Source of the DNA: an uncultured Oscillospiraceae bacterium
GTDB lineage: Bacteria > Bacillota > Clostridia > Oscillospirales > Oscillospiraceae
NCBI GenBank assembly: GCA_910587785.1
Contig: CAJUOA010000007.1
Span: 1-61,317, forward strand
Direction of reading: 5' to 3'
Length of the DNA stretch: 61,317 nt
In this document: piece after piece, positions 16,539-25,371 of the stretch
How the letters are laid out: each line of letters starts with the position of its first letter
Position numbering within the stretch: the stretch's first letter is position 1
Translations under genes and position numbers: made by a program
Notes under the pieces: model-generated
Told to the model about the DNA's origin: nothing
Seen by the model: only the letters and a program-made list of their open reading frames with translations
Databases searched by the model: none

Positions 16539-17042
16539 TTATCCTACGATCTCTTCCACGCTCTTGCCCCGGACCCTGGCGACCTCCTCGGGTCCCCGCA
16601 GGCTCCGCAGGCCCTGGAAGGTGGCGGCGACCACGTTCTGGGGGTTGTTGGAGCGCAGGCACTTGGCGCGGATATCCTTGATGCCGGCCGCTTCCATCAC
16701 GGCACGGACGGGGCCGCCGGCGATGATGCCGGTACCTTCAGCGGCGGGCTTGAGCATGACGCGGCCCGCGCCGAACTCGCCGATGACCTCGTGGGGGATG
16801 GTGGTGCCGGAGGTGGTGATGGTCACCATGTTCTTCTTGGCGTCCTCCAGGCCCTTGCGGATGGCCTCGGGGACCTCGGCGGCCTTGCCCAGGCCGAAGC
16901 CCACCTTGCCCTTGCCGTCGCCGACGACCATCAGGGCGGAGAACTTCATCACGCGGCCGCCCTTGACCGTCTTGGAGACCCGGTTGAGGTAGACCACTTT
17001 CTCGATATACTCGCTTTGCGGTTTTTCAAATCTGCCAGCCAT
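16539..17042 (-). CDS. rpsE: 30S ribosomal protein S5
   Basis: 167 aa, a decoding-fidelity protein. The S5 double-stranded RNA-binding-like domain (VYLNRVSKTVKGGRVMKFSALMVVGDGKGKVGFGLGKA) and the C-terminal domain (RVMLKPAAEGTGIIAGGPVRAVMEAAGIKDI) are both complete. Confidence 0.97.
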   Translation of the reverse strand: MAGRFEKPQSEYIEKVVYLNRVSKTVKGGRVMKFSALMVVGDGKGKVGFGLGKAAEVPEAIRKGLEDAKKNMVTITTSGTTIPHEVIGEFGAGRVMLKPAAEGTGIIAGGPVRAVMEAAGIKDIRAKCLRSNNPQNVVAATFQGLRSLRGPEEVARVRGKSVEEIVG

Positions 17043-17059
17043 TTTGACTTCCTCCTCCC

Positions 17060-17413
17060 TTAGAATTTCAGGCCGCCTTCGCGGGCGCCCTCAGCCAGCT
17101 CGGCCACGCGGCCGTGATACAGGTAGCCGCCGCGGTCGAAGACCACGTTCTCGATGCCCTTGGCCAGAGCGGCCTTGGCCACGGCCTTGCCCACCTCGCG
17201 GGCGGCGGCCTTGTTGCCGCCGTTGCCCTCGAGCTTGAGGGAGGAAGCGGAGCAGAGCGTCACGCCGGAGACATCGTCGATGACCTGGGCGTAGATGTTC
17301 TTCTCGCTGCGGAACACGTTCAGGCGGGGGCGCTCCGCCGTGCCGGAGATCTTCGCCCGCACGCGCTGGTGCCTCTTGAGCCGCTGAGCGTTGGTATTGG
17401 GTTTCTTAATCAT
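17060..17413 (-). CDS. rplR: 50S ribosomal protein L18
   Basis: 117 aa 5S rRNA-binding protein with RHQRVRAKISGTAERPRLNVFRSEKNIYAQVIDD and the C-terminal VVFDRGGYLYHGRVAELAEGAREGGLKF. Lies between rplF and rpsE. Confidence 0.97.
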   Translation of the reverse strand: MIKKPNTNAQRLKRHQRVRAKISGTAERPRLNVFRSEKNIYAQVIDDVSGVTLCSASSLKLEGNGGNKAAAREVGKAVAKAALAKGIENVVFDRGGYLYHGRVAELAEGAREGGLKF

Positions 17414-17429
17414 GTTTCAGCTCGCCTCC

Positions 17430-17975
17430 TTACTTCTTCGCGCCGGTCTTGCCGACCTTGCGGCGGATGACCTCATCGACATACTTGATGCCCTTGCCCT
17501 TGTAGGGCTCGGGGGGCCGCTTCTCGCGGACCTCGGCGGCGAACTGGCCCACCTGCTGCTTGTCGCAGCCGATGATGACCACCTTGTTGGGTGCGGGCAC
17601 CTCGATGGTGATGCCCTCCACCTCGGGGACGGTGACGGGGTGGGAGTAGCCCAGGTTCATCACCAGGTTCTTCCCCTCCTTGGCGGCGCGGTAGCCCACG
17701 CCGTTGATCTCCAGCTCCTTCTTGTACGTCTCGTGGACGCCGACGACCATGTTGTGCAGCAGGGTGCGGGTCAGGCCGTGGAGGGAGCGATTCTCCTTGG
17801 TGTCGTCAGGGCGGGTGACGTGGATGACGTTCCCCTCCTGCTCGATCTTCATGGCCGGGTGGAGCTGCTTGGTCAGGGCGCCCTTGGGGCCCTTCACAGT
17901 GACCATGTTGCCCTCGGCCACGCTGACTTCCACGCCGGCGGGCACGGTAATGGGCATTCTTCCGATTCTACTCAT
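17430..17975 (-). CDS. rplF: 50S ribosomal protein L6
   Basis: 181 aa, two tandem L6 folds near the sarcin-ricin loop. Starts MSRIGRMPITVPAGV and ends with the family signature PEPYKGKGIKYVDEVIRRKVGKT. Confidence 0.97.
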   Translation of the reverse strand: MSRIGRMPITVPAGVEVSVAEGNMVTVKGPKGALTKQLHPAMKIEQEGNVIHVTRPDDTKENRSLHGLTRTLLHNMVVGVHETYKKELEINGVGYRAAKEGKNLVMNLGYSHPVTVPEVEGITIEVPAPNKVVIIGCDKQQVGQFAAEVREKRPPEPYKGKGIKYVDEVIRRKVGKTGAKK

Positions 17976-17989
17976 GTCAAATACCCTCC

Positions 17990-18388
17990 TTACCAGACAA
18001 ACGCCAGGACTTCGCCGCCAACGTGGGCCGCGCGCGCGGCCTTGTCGGTCATGACGCCCTTGCTCGTGGAGATGATCGCGATGCCAAGGCCGCGCAGGAC
18101 CCGGGGCAGCTCGTCGGCCCCGGCGTAGACCCGCAGGCCCGGCTTGCTGACCCGGCGCAGGCCGCTGATGACGGCGTGCTTGCCGGCGTTGTACTTCAGG
18201 GTGATGCGGATAACGCCCTGGGTACCGTCGTCGATGAGCTGGAAGCTCTTGATATAGCCCTCGTCCAGCAGAATCTGAGCAATGCTCTTTTTCATGTTGG
18301 AGGCGGGGACGTCGACGGTCTCATGCTTGGCGCTGGTCGCGTTGCGGATGCGGGTGAGCATATCCGCAATGGGATCTGTGATGTGCAT
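17990..18388 (-). CDS. rpsH: 30S ribosomal protein S8
   Basis: 132 aa primary 16S rRNA-binding protein; in E. coli it also represses the spc operon by binding mRNA. Begins MHITDPIADMLTRIRNA and ends GVMTDKAARAAHVGGEVLAFVW. Unlike its neighbours it is preceded by an unusually long 117-bp gap containing a foldable element (18437-18489). Confidence 0.97.
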   Translation of the reverse strand: MHITDPIADMLTRIRNATSAKHETVDVPASNMKKSIAQILLDEGYIKSFQLIDDGTQGVIRITLKYNAGKHAVISGLRRVSKPGLRVYAGADELPRVLRGLGIAIISTSKGVMTDKAARAAHVGGEVLAFVW

Positions 18389-18436
18389 GGAATAGTTTCC
18401 TCCTCATTTGAAGTTACAGCAAACGCTGTTCAGGCA

Positions 18437-18489
18437 GCGAGGTATCGCCACGAATTGGGGAATTCCCAGCGACCTTTCGCTATCCTCGC
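18437..18489 (-). promoter_or_regulatory. Structured RNA element upstream of rpsH (candidate S8 site)
   Basis: In the 117-bp rpsN-rpsH gap, minus-strand RNA can form an outer GCGAGG/CCTCGC stem enclosing an AGCGA-AAGG-TCGCT hairpin, a GGGAATTCCC palindrome and a GGCGATACC segment. A further ACAGC-GTTT-GCTGT hairpin follows. CTGGGAATT and GATAC resemble sequence blocks around the 16S helix that S8 binds. Autoregulation by S8 is a guess from position and likeness. Confidence 0.4.
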
Positions 18490-18505
18490 AATGGATGGCG
18501 GGGGC

Positions 18506-18691
18506 TTACCAGGACGCCTTGCGCACGCCGGGGATCTCGCCCTTGTATGCCAGCTCCCGGAAGCAGATACGGCAGACGCCGTAGTCGCGCAGGTACGCGT
18601 GGGGCCGGCCGCAGAGCTTGCAGCGGTTGTACTTCCGGGTGGAGTACTTGGGCTCGGCCTGCTGCTTGAGAATCATAGACTTCTTTGCCAT
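18506..18691 (-). CDS. rpsN: 30S ribosomal protein S14 type Z
   Basis: 61 aa, the zinc form: Cys-x2-Cys (CKLCG) and Cys-x2-Cys (CRICF) ligands are complete. Family-typical GRPHAYLRDYGVCRICFRELA follows. Lies between rplE and rpsH. Confidence 0.97.
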   Translation of the reverse strand: MAKKSMILKQQAEPKYSTRKYNRCKLCGRPHAYLRDYGVCRICFRELAYKGEIPGVRKASW

Positions 18692-18711
18692 TTTTTATAC
18701 CCTCCTCATCA

Positions 18712-19251
<540 letters not shown>

Positions 19252-19270
19252 ATCTTATCCCACTCCTTTC

Positions 19271-19585
19271 TTAAAGCTCGGCACCGCAGTGCTTGCACAC
19301 GCGGACCTTCTTGTCGCCGCTGGTCTTGTGGGCCACACGGGTGCCCTTGCCGCACTTGGGGCAGACCACCTGCACCTTGCTGGCGTACAGGGGGGCCTCC
19401 CGGCGGACGATGCCGCCCTCCTCGCCCTGACGGCGGGGCTTGGTGTGGCAGGTGACCATGTTCACGCCCTCGACCACCACCTTGCCGGCCTTGGGCATGG
19501 TGCCCTGGACCTTGCCCTGGCGGCCCTTGTCCTTGCCGGACAGCACGACGACGGTGTCGCCCTTTTTCACATTCATACTTGCCAT
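19271..19585 (-). CDS. rplX: 50S ribosomal protein L24
   Basis: 104 aa. An N-terminal KOW motif (KKGDTVVVLSGKDKGRQGKV) starts 50S assembly. The C-terminal zinc ribbon has paired Cys-x2-Cys motifs (CPKCG and CKHCG). Confidence 0.96.
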   Translation of the reverse strand: MASMNVKKGDTVVVLSGKDKGRQGKVQGTMPKAGKVVVEGVNMVTCHTKPRRQGEEGGIVRREAPLYASKVQVVCPKCGKGTRVAHKTSGDKKVRVCKHCGAEL

Positions 19586-19602
19586 TTTTTCTCTGCTCCT
19601 CC

Positions 19603-19971
19603 TTACACGACCTCGGGAGCCAGCGACAGGATCTTCATGTAGTCCTTGTCGCGCAGCTCACGGGCGACGGGCCCAAAGATACGGGTACCTCTGGGGTTCC
19701 GGTCATCCCGGATGAGGACGGCGGCGTTGTCGTCGAAGCGGACGTAGGTGCCGTCGGCCCGGCGCACGCCCTTGGCGCTGCGGACGATGACGGCCTTGAC
19801 CACCTCGCCCTTCTTCACGGTGCCGCCGGGGGTGGACTTGCGCACGCTGGCGACGATGACATCGCCGATGTTGCCGTAGGCCCGCTTGGACCCGCCCAGG
19901 ACCCGGATGCACTTGATCTCCTTGGCGCCGGTATTGTCGGCGACCTTCAAATAGCTTTCCTGTTGGATCAT
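19603..19971 (-). CDS. rplN: 50S ribosomal protein L14
   Basis: 122 aa, the exact family length; MIQQESYLKVADNTGAKEIKCIRVLGGSKR start and GPVARELRDKDYMKILSLAPEVV end. It contacts 16S rRNA at an intersubunit bridge. Confidence 0.98.
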   Translation of the reverse strand: MIQQESYLKVADNTGAKEIKCIRVLGGSKRAYGNIGDVIVASVRKSTPGGTVKKGEVVKAVIVRSAKGVRRADGTYVRFDDNAAVLIRDDRNPRGTRIFGPVARELRDKDYMKILSLAPEVV

Positions 19972-19985
19972 CTCTCGGCGCCTCC

Positions 19986-20249
19986 TTACTTCGCTTTCTC
20001 AACGATCTCGACCACGCGCCACCTCTTGTCCTTGCTGAGGGGCCGGGTCTCCATGACCTTGACCTTGTCGCCGACGCCGCAGGCGTTCTGCTCGTCGTGG
20101 GCCTTCAGCTTGTAGGTGCGGCCGACGATCTTCTTGTAGAGGGGGTGGGCCACGCGGTCTTCGATGGCCACCACCACGGTCTTATCCATCTTGTCGCTGA
20201 CAACCTTGCCGACCCGGGTCTTCCGGGATGAAGTTCTCGCTTCACTCAT
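19986..20249 (-). CDS. rpsQ: 30S ribosomal protein S17
   Basis: 87 aa OB-fold protein with the signatures GKVVSDKMDKTVVVAIEDRVAHPLYKKIV and KVMETRPLSKDKRWRVVEIVEKAK. Confidence 0.96.
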   Translation of the reverse strand: MSEARTSSRKTRVGKVVSDKMDKTVVVAIEDRVAHPLYKKIVGRTYKLKAHDEQNACGVGDKVKVMETRPLSKDKRWRVVEIVEKAK

Positions 20250-20269
20250 TTTCCGGTATCCTCCTTCTC

Positions 20270-20473
20270 TTACTTCGCGGCGGCAGCGCTCTGCTGCTCG
20301 CGGATAACGGTTTTGACTCGGGCAATGTCACGCTTGACCTCAGCGATCTTGATGGGGTTGTCCAGCTGGTTGGTGGCGTGCTGCATACGCAGGAAGAACA
20401 GGTCCTTCTTCAGGCTCACCAGCTTCTCGCTGCGCTCCGCCTCGCTCATCTTACGAATCTCACTTGCCTTCAT
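20270..20473 (-). CDS. rpmC: 50S ribosomal protein L29
   Basis: 67 aa starting MKASEIRKMSEAE; the frame extends upstream but ATG 20473 gives the family length and lies 1 nt from the rplP stop. LFFLRMQHATNQLDNPIKIAEVKRDIARVKTVIRE is diagnostic. Located by the exit tunnel, near docking sites for nascent-chain factors. Confidence 0.95.
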   Translation of the reverse strand: MKASEIRKMSEAERSEKLVSLKKDLFFLRMQHATNQLDNPIKIAEVKRDIARVKTVIREQQSAAAAK

Positions 20474-20474
20474 C

Positions 20475-20909
20475 TTATTCACCTGCTTTCTGCGTTCCCT
20501 GCTCCTCACGGGCGACGATCTTCGTCTTCACCGGCAGCTTGTGGCTGGCCAGGCGCAGGGCCTCGCGGGCGACTTCTTCACTGACGCCCGCGATCTCGAA
20601 CATGACGCGGCCGGGCTTGACCACGGCCACCCAGTACTCCGGGGAGCCCTTACCGGAACCCATGCGGGTCTCGGCGGGCTTCTCGGTGACGGGCTTGTCG
20701 GGGAAGATCTTGATCCACACCTGGCCGCCGCGCTTGGTGTAGCGGGTCATGGCGATACGGGCGGCCTCGATCTGATTGCTGGTAATCCAGGCGGGCTCCG
20801 TGGCCACCAGGCCGAACTCGCCGTATGTCACCGTGTTGCCCCTCATGGCCTTGCCGGTGAGGCGGCCGCGATGGACTCTGCGGTATTTGACTCTCTTAGG
20901 CAGAAGCAT
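20475..20909 (-). CDS. rplP: 50S ribosomal protein L16
   Basis: 144 aa. Starts MLLPKRVKYRRVHRGRLTGKA and carries KRGGQVWIKIFPDKPVTEKPAETRMGSGKGSPEYWVAVVKPG. It shapes the A-site tRNA-binding region. Its start overlaps the rpsC stop (TAATG). Confidence 0.98.
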   Translation of the reverse strand: MLLPKRVKYRRVHRGRLTGKAMRGNTVTYGEFGLVATEPAWITSNQIEAARIAMTRYTKRGGQVWIKIFPDKPVTEKPAETRMGSGKGSPEYWVAVVKPGRVMFEIAGVSEEVAREALRLASHKLPVKTKIVAREEQGTQKAGE

Positions 20910-21772
20910 TACTGAGCGCCTCCTTCTTTCTTCTCAGGGCGGGGGCCGCGATTGCCGTCGCGGTTGAAGCCGGCACCCTGCCCGTCGCGGCGGGGGCCGC
21001 GGTTGTCGTTATTGCGGTTGAAGCCCCCGCGGCCCTCGCGGTTGAAGCCTCCGCGGCGGTCGCCGTCCCGGCGGGGGCGGCGCTCACGGCGCTCCTCGTA
21101 GGGCTTGGAGGTGTCGATGGTGCGGGGAGTGGTGCGAAGGGCCTGCTTGATGACCTCGCCCTTGTAGATCCACACCTTCACGCCGATGCGGCCGAAGGTG
21201 GTGGCGGCCTCCGCGAAGCCGTACTCAATGTCGGCGCGGATGGTCTGCAGGGGGATGGTGCCCTCGTGGTAGTGCTCCACGCCTGCGATCTCGCGGCCGC
21301 CCAGGCGGCCGGAGCAGCAGCACTTGATGCCCTTGGCCCCGGCCCGCATGGCCCGGCCCATGGCGTTCTTCATGGCGCGGCGGTGGCTGATGCGCTTCTC
21401 CAGCTGGGCGGCGATGTTCTCAGCCACCAGCTGGGCGTTCATGTCGGGGTTGCGGACCTCGACGATGTTCAGGCGCACCTTCCTGCCGGTCATCTTCTCC
21501 AGCTCCAGGCGGGTGGCCTCGATGTCCTTGCCCTCCTTGCCGATGACCATGCCGGGCCGCGCACAGTGGAGGAAGACGGTGATGCCGCCGCTGGAGCGCT
21601 CGATCTCGATCTTGGGCACCTGGGCCCCGTAGTGCTTCTTCTTCAGGAAGGAGCGGATCTTCTTATCCTCCACGAGAAGGTCGCCGACCTTCTCACTGCT
21701 GGCGTACCAGCGGGAGTCCCAGTCCTTGATAACGCCCACGCGCATGCCGTGGGGATTCACTTTCTGTCCCAT
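20909..21772 (-). CDS. rpsC: 30S ribosomal protein S3 with Arg/Gly/Asn-rich tail
   Basis: 287 aa versus about 220 in most bacteria. Residues 1-213 are a normal S3 with type-2 KH domain (KIRSFLKKKHYGAQVPKIEIER, GRPGMVIGKEGKDIEATR-like) and mRNA-entry helicase residues. The last 70 residues are a low-complexity tail with repeated RRDG, GGFNR and RGP units and an acidic-basic end. The tail is probably disordered and RNA-binding, reminiscent of RGG-type repeats. It is in frame and followed by the expected rplP start. Confidence 0.97.
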   Translation of the reverse strand: MGQKVNPHGMRVGVIKDWDSRWYASSEKVGDLLVEDKKIRSFLKKKHYGAQVPKIEIERSSGGITVFLHCARPGMVIGKEGKDIEATRLELEKMTGRKVRLNIVEVRNPDMNAQLVAENIAAQLEKRISHRRAMKNAMGRAMRAGAKGIKCCCSGRLGGREIAGVEHYHEGTIPLQTIRADIEYGFAEAATTFGRIGVKVWIYKGEVIKQALRTTPRTIDTSKPYEERRERRPRRDGDRRGGFNREGRGGFNRNNDNRGPRRDGQGAGFNRDGNRGPRPEKKEGGAQ

Positions 21773-21788
21773 AAACCTTCTCCCTCCT

Positions 21789-22124
21789 TTAAGCTTTCTC
21801 CGCGACCGTGAGGGTCACGTGGGATGTCCGCTTGTTGATCCGGTAGGCGCGGCCCTGGGCCCGGGGCATCACCCGCTTGAGGATGGGGCCGGGGGTGGCG
21901 AACACCTGGGACACATACAGGCTCTCGACATCCATGTTGTGGTTGTTCTCCGCATTGGCCACGGCGCTCTTGAGGAGCTTGATCATCGGCTCAGAGGCGG
22001 CCTTGGGGGTCTGCATGAGGATGGCCATGGCGGTGCCGACGTCCTTGCCGCGGATGAGATCGGCGACGATCTGCACCTTGCGGGGGGCGATGCGGAGGTA
22101 TTTCAAATAAGCCTTTGCTTCCAT
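21789..22124 (-). CDS. rplV: 50S ribosomal protein L22
   Basis: 111 aa, lining the exit tunnel. Family signatures: AKAYLKYLRIAPRKVQIVADLIRGKDV and RVMPRAQGRAYRINKRTSHVTL. Confidence 0.97.
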   Translation of the reverse strand: MEAKAYLKYLRIAPRKVQIVADLIRGKDVGTAMAILMQTPKAASEPMIKLLKSAVANAENNHNMDVESLYVSQVFATPGPILKRVMPRAQGRAYRINKRTSHVTLTVAEKA

Positions 22125-22146
22125 TTTCTTCTAACGTCCTCCTTCG

Positions 22147-22410
22147 TTACTTGCCCTTGGCGTGGCCGCGGAAGGTGCGGGTGGGGGCGAACTCGCCCAG
22201 CTTGTGGCCGACCATATCCTCCTGGATGTAGACGGGCACATGCTTGCGCCCGTCGTGGACGGCGATGGTGTGGCCGACGAAGGCGGGGAAGATGGTGGAG
22301 CTGCGGCTCCAGGTCTTGAGCACCTTCTTGTCGCCCTTGGCGTTGAGCTCCTCGACGCGGCGCAGGAGCTCCGGGGCGACATACGGGCCTTTCTTCACGG
22401 ATCTGCTCAT
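22147..22410 (-). CDS. rpsS: 30S ribosomal protein S19
   Basis: 87 aa with MSRSVKKGPYVAPELLRRVEELN, TWSRSSTIFPAFVGHTIAVHDGRKHVPVYI and HKLGEFAPTRTFRGHAKGK. Head protein paired with S13. Confidence 0.97.
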   Translation of the reverse strand: MSRSVKKGPYVAPELLRRVEELNAKGDKKVLKTWSRSSTIFPAFVGHTIAVHDGRKHVPVYIQEDMVGHKLGEFAPTRTFRGHAKGK

Positions 22411-22425
22411 ATTCTCTTGCCTCCC

Positions 22426-23262
22426 TTACTTCACGTTCCTGCGCTTGACGATGAACTTGTCGGTGGGGTTCTTCGTCTTGCGGGTCTTGTAGCCCAGAGC
22501 GGGCTTGCCCCAGGGGGTCACGGGGCCGGGACGGCCCACAGGGCTCTTGCCCTCGCCGCCGCCGTGGGGGTGGTCGCAGGGGTTCATGACCGAGCCGCGG
22601 ACCGTGGGACGCCAGCCCATGTGGCGCTTACGCCCGGCCTTGCCCAGCTGGATGTTCTCGTGGTCGATGTTGCCCACCTGGCCGATGGTGGCCTTGCAGT
22701 TGAGGCGGACGATGCGCACCTCGCCGGAGGGCATGCGGATCTGGGCGTCGGAGCCCTCCTTGGCCATCAGCTGGGCGCTGGTGCCGGCGGAGCGGACCAG
22801 CTGTCCGCCCTTGCCGGGGTGCATCTCGATGTTGTGGATCACGGTACCCACGGGGATGTTGGCCAGGGGCAGGGCGTTGCCGGGCTTGATATCGGCCGCG
22901 GCGGAGGAGATCACCTTGTCCCCCGCGCCCAGGCCCACAGGGGCCAGGATATACCGGCGCTCGCCGTCCTCGTACTCCAGGAGGGCGATGTTGGCGGAGC
23001 GGTTGGGGTCATACTCCAGGCGGAGCACAGTGGCGGACATATCCTCCTTGTCCCGCTTGAAGTCGATGATGCGGTACTTGCGCTTGTTGCCGCCGCCCCG
23101 GTGGCGGACGGTGATGCGGCCGTAGCTGTTGCGGCCGGCGCTCTTTTTGAGGACCTCGGTAAGGCTCGGCTCAGGCTTGGCCTTCTTATCCACGCCGTCG
23201 AAGCCGGAGACGGTCATCTGGCGGCGGGACGGGGTGGTGGGCTTAAAAGACTTGATAGACAT
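22426..23262 (-). CDS. rplB: 50S ribosomal protein L2
   Basis: 278 aa, needed for subunit association and peptidyl-transferase activity. HRGGGNKRKYRIIDFKRDK and the conserved PVTPWGKPALGYKTRKTKN end are present, as is the catalytic-centre-proximal segment MNPCDHPHGGGEGKSPVGR with its key His. Confidence 0.98.
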   Translation of the reverse strand: MSIKSFKPTTPSRRQMTVSGFDGVDKKAKPEPSLTEVLKKSAGRNSYGRITVRHRGGGNKRKYRIIDFKRDKEDMSATVLRLEYDPNRSANIALLEYEDGERRYILAPVGLGAGDKVISSAAADIKPGNALPLANIPVGTVIHNIEMHPGKGGQLVRSAGTSAQLMAKEGSDAQIRMPSGEVRIVRLNCKATIGQVGNIDHENIQLGKAGRKRHMGWRPTVRGSVMNPCDHPHGGGEGKSPVGRPGPVTPWGKPALGYKTRKTKNPTDKFIVKRRNVK

Positions 23263-23278
23263 TGTTCTCTCTCCTCCC

Positions 23279-23572
23279 TTACACCATGCCCTCGAAGAAC
23301 TCGATGGTCTTGGAGTCCTCGGTCAGCTGCACGATGGCCTTCTTCCAGTCCTTGGTGCGGCCGGGGCGGCCGGCGCCCATGCGCTTGGCCTTGCCGGGGA
23401 CGTTCATGGTGTTGACCTTGGCCACCTTCACGCCGAAGATCTCCTCCACGGCCTTTTTGACCTCGATCTTCCCGGCGGCGGGGGCTACTTCAAAGACGTA
23501 CTTCTTGTCCGCGGCGCCCGCCATGGAGCGCTCGGTGACGATGGGGCGAATGATGACATCATAAGAGATCAT
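23279..23572 (-). CDS. rplW: 50S ribosomal protein L23
   Basis: 97 aa. Docking site for trigger factor and SRP at the tunnel exit. MISYDVIIRPIVTERSM start and KVNTMNVPGKAKRMGAGRPGRTKDWKKAIVQL core. Start codon shares a base with the rplD stop. Confidence 0.96.
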   Translation of the reverse strand: MISYDVIIRPIVTERSMAGAADKKYVFEVAPAAGKIEVKKAVEEIFGVKVAKVNTMNVPGKAKRMGAGRPGRTKDWKKAIVQLTEDSKTIEFFEGMV

Positions 23573-24189
23573 TATGCGTACACCTCCTCGATAGTGGCGA
23601 GGGCGGCCTGGTCGATGACCAGATACTTGGCGTTGAGGATGTCGTACACGCTCAGCATCCGGGCGGTGGTGGTAGTGACGCCGGGGATGTTCCGGGCGCT
23701 CTTGACCACCGTCTGGTTCACCTCGGGGGTGATGACCACGGCCTTGCCGTCGCAGTTGACGGCCTTCAGGAAGCCCTGGAACGCCTTGGTCTTGATGGCG
23801 TCCATGGCGATGGAATCGACGACGATGATCTTCTCCTGGGCGGCCTTGGCGCTCAAGACGCTCTTGAGGGCGAGGCGGCGGACCTTCTTATTGAGCACGT
23901 AGCTGTAGCTGCGGGGCTTGGGGGCGAAGGCGATGCCGCCGTGGGTCCACTGGGGGGCCCGGGTAGAGCCCTGGCGGGCCCGGCCGGCGCCCTTCTGCTT
24001 CCAGGGCTTCCTGCCGCCGCCGGAGACCTCGGCGCGGGTAAGAGCGCTCTGGGTGCCCTGCCGGCAGTTGGCGAGGTGGTTTTTCACCACTTCATGCACA
24101 ACGTGCATATTGGGCTCGATGCCGAAGATGGCGGCATTGAGCTCCACCTGGCCGACCTCGCTGCCGGCCATGTTCAAAACTTTCGTCAT
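23572..24189 (-). CDS. rplD: 50S ribosomal protein L4
   Basis: 205 aa. The extended tunnel loop is visible in RTRAEVSGGGRKPWKQKGAGRARQGS-type sequence with SYVLNKKVRRLALKSVLS following. In gamma-proteobacteria L4 also represses the S10 operon; whether it does here is unknown. Confidence 0.97.
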   Translation of the reverse strand: MTKVLNMAGSEVGQVELNAAIFGIEPNMHVVHEVVKNHLANCRQGTQSALTRAEVSGGGRKPWKQKGAGRARQGSTRAPQWTHGGIAFAPKPRSYSYVLNKKVRRLALKSVLSAKAAQEKIIVVDSIAMDAIKTKAFQGFLKAVNCDGKAVVITPEVNQTVVKSARNIPGVTTTTARMLSVYDILNAKYLVIDQAALATIEEVYA

Positions 24190-24210
24190 TTCTCAGCACT
24201 CTCCTTTCCC

Positions 24211-24933
24211 TTAGCGTCTCGCGGAGGCCTTCTGCGGGTTGACACGGGCGGAAGCCTTCTGCGGGTTGGCGCTGGTACCGGCCTCGCCCTTCTTGACGAT
24301 GATGGTCTTGGCGGTGGAGCGGACCGTAACGAGGCCGCCCTTGGGGCCGGGGACCGCGCCGCGGACCACCAGCATGTTGAGCTCGGGGTCCACCTTGACC
24401 ACGTCCAGGTTCATGATGGTCACCTGGTCGACGCCCATGTGGCCTGCGCCCTTGGTGCCCTTGAAGATCCGGCTGGGGTCCGTGCCGGAGCCCAGGGAGC
24501 CCTGGTGCCGGGCCACGGGGCCGGTGCCGTGGGTGGCCTTGAGGGTGCGGTTGCCGTGGCGCTTGACCACGCCCGCGTAGCCGTGGCCCTTGCTGATGCC
24601 GGTGACGTCCACATGGTCGCCCTCGGCGAAGGCGTCGGCCTTGACCACGTCGCCCACGTTCATCTCCGCGGCCTTATTGAGCTTGAACTCCTTGAGGTGC
24701 TTCTTGGGGGATACGCCGGCCTTGTCCAGGTGGCCCTTCTCGGGCTTGGTGAGCTTGCGCTCGCCCACATCGCCGAAGCCCAGCTGCACGGCCTCATAGC
24801 CGTCCTTCTCGCTGGTCTTCTTCTGGACCACGACGCAGGGGCCGGCCTCGATGACGGTGACCGGGATCACCTTGCCGTCGGCGTCGAAGATCTGGCTCAT
24901 GCCGACCTTCCTGCCGATGATCGCTTTCTCCAT
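24211..24933 (-). CDS. rplC: 50S ribosomal protein L3 with duplicated C-terminal tail
   Basis: 240 aa. Begins MEKAIIGRKVGMSQIFDADGKVIPVTVIEAGPC and contains the GHGYAGVVKRHGNRTLKATHGTGP-type core near the peptidyl-transferase centre. The C terminus is longer than usual and ends in two near-identical NPQKASAR units, a tandem DNA duplication visible at 24221-24270. The core is intact, so it should be functional. Confidence 0.97.
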   Translation of the reverse strand: MEKAIIGRKVGMSQIFDADGKVIPVTVIEAGPCVVVQKKTSEKDGYEAVQLGFGDVGERKLTKPEKGHLDKAGVSPKKHLKEFKLNKAAEMNVGDVVKADAFAEGDHVDVTGISKGHGYAGVVKRHGNRTLKATHGTGPVARHQGSLGSGTDPSRIFKGTKGAGHMGVDQVTIMNLDVVKVDPELNMLVVRGAVPGPKGGLVTVRSTAKTIIVKKGEAGTSANPQKASARVNPQKASARR

Positions 24934-25062
24934 TGTTTTTTCTCCTTTTTCAGGTTATTGGTCGGCTTAGATACGCCGGTTGGGTCCCCGGACGCATTGC
25001 TCTGCCGACTTGACCCGTCCACCTCGCAAGCCGGCGGACATGGTGAGCATACAAATTAAGAT
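24934..25062 (-). promoter_or_regulatory. Foldable 129-nt spacer between rpsJ and rplC
   Basis: This is the second-longest gap in the superoperon. Minus-strand RNA can pair GTCGGC with GCCGAC and, alternatively, GGGTC with GACCC, suggesting two exclusive folds before the rplC start. No promoter or T-run is obvious. A regulatory role is speculative. Confidence 0.3.
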
Positions 25063-25371
25063 TTAGAGCTTGATCTCGATCTCCACGCCTGCGGGCAGCT
25101 CCAGGCTCATGAGGGCCTCCACGGTCTTGGGGCCGGAGCTGGTGATGTCGATGAGGCGCTTGTGGGTGCGCCGCTCGAACTGCTCTCTGGAGTCCTTGTT
25201 GACGTGGACGGAGCGCAGGATGGTCACCACTTCCTTCTTGGTGGGCAGGGGGATGGGGCCGGACACGCCGGCGCCGGTGCGCTTGGCCGTCTCCACGATC
25301 TTCTCGGCGGACTGGTCGATGATCTGGTGATCATACGCCTTCAGGCGGATTCGGATCATTTCTTTTGCCAT
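25063..25371 (-). CDS. rpsJ: 30S ribosomal protein S10
   Basis: 102 aa, first gene of the superoperon; also NusE in transcription antitermination. MAKEMIRIRLKAYDHQIIDQSAEKIV start and PTKKEVVTILRSVHVNKDSREQFE core. ATG 25371 has GGAGG upstream; the frame upstream is untranslated leader. Confidence 0.97.
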   Translation of the reverse strand: MAKEMIRIRLKAYDHQIIDQSAEKIVETAKRTGAGVSGPIPLPTKKEVVTILRSVHVNKDSREQFERRTHKRLIDITSSGPKTVEALMSLELPAGVEIEIKL

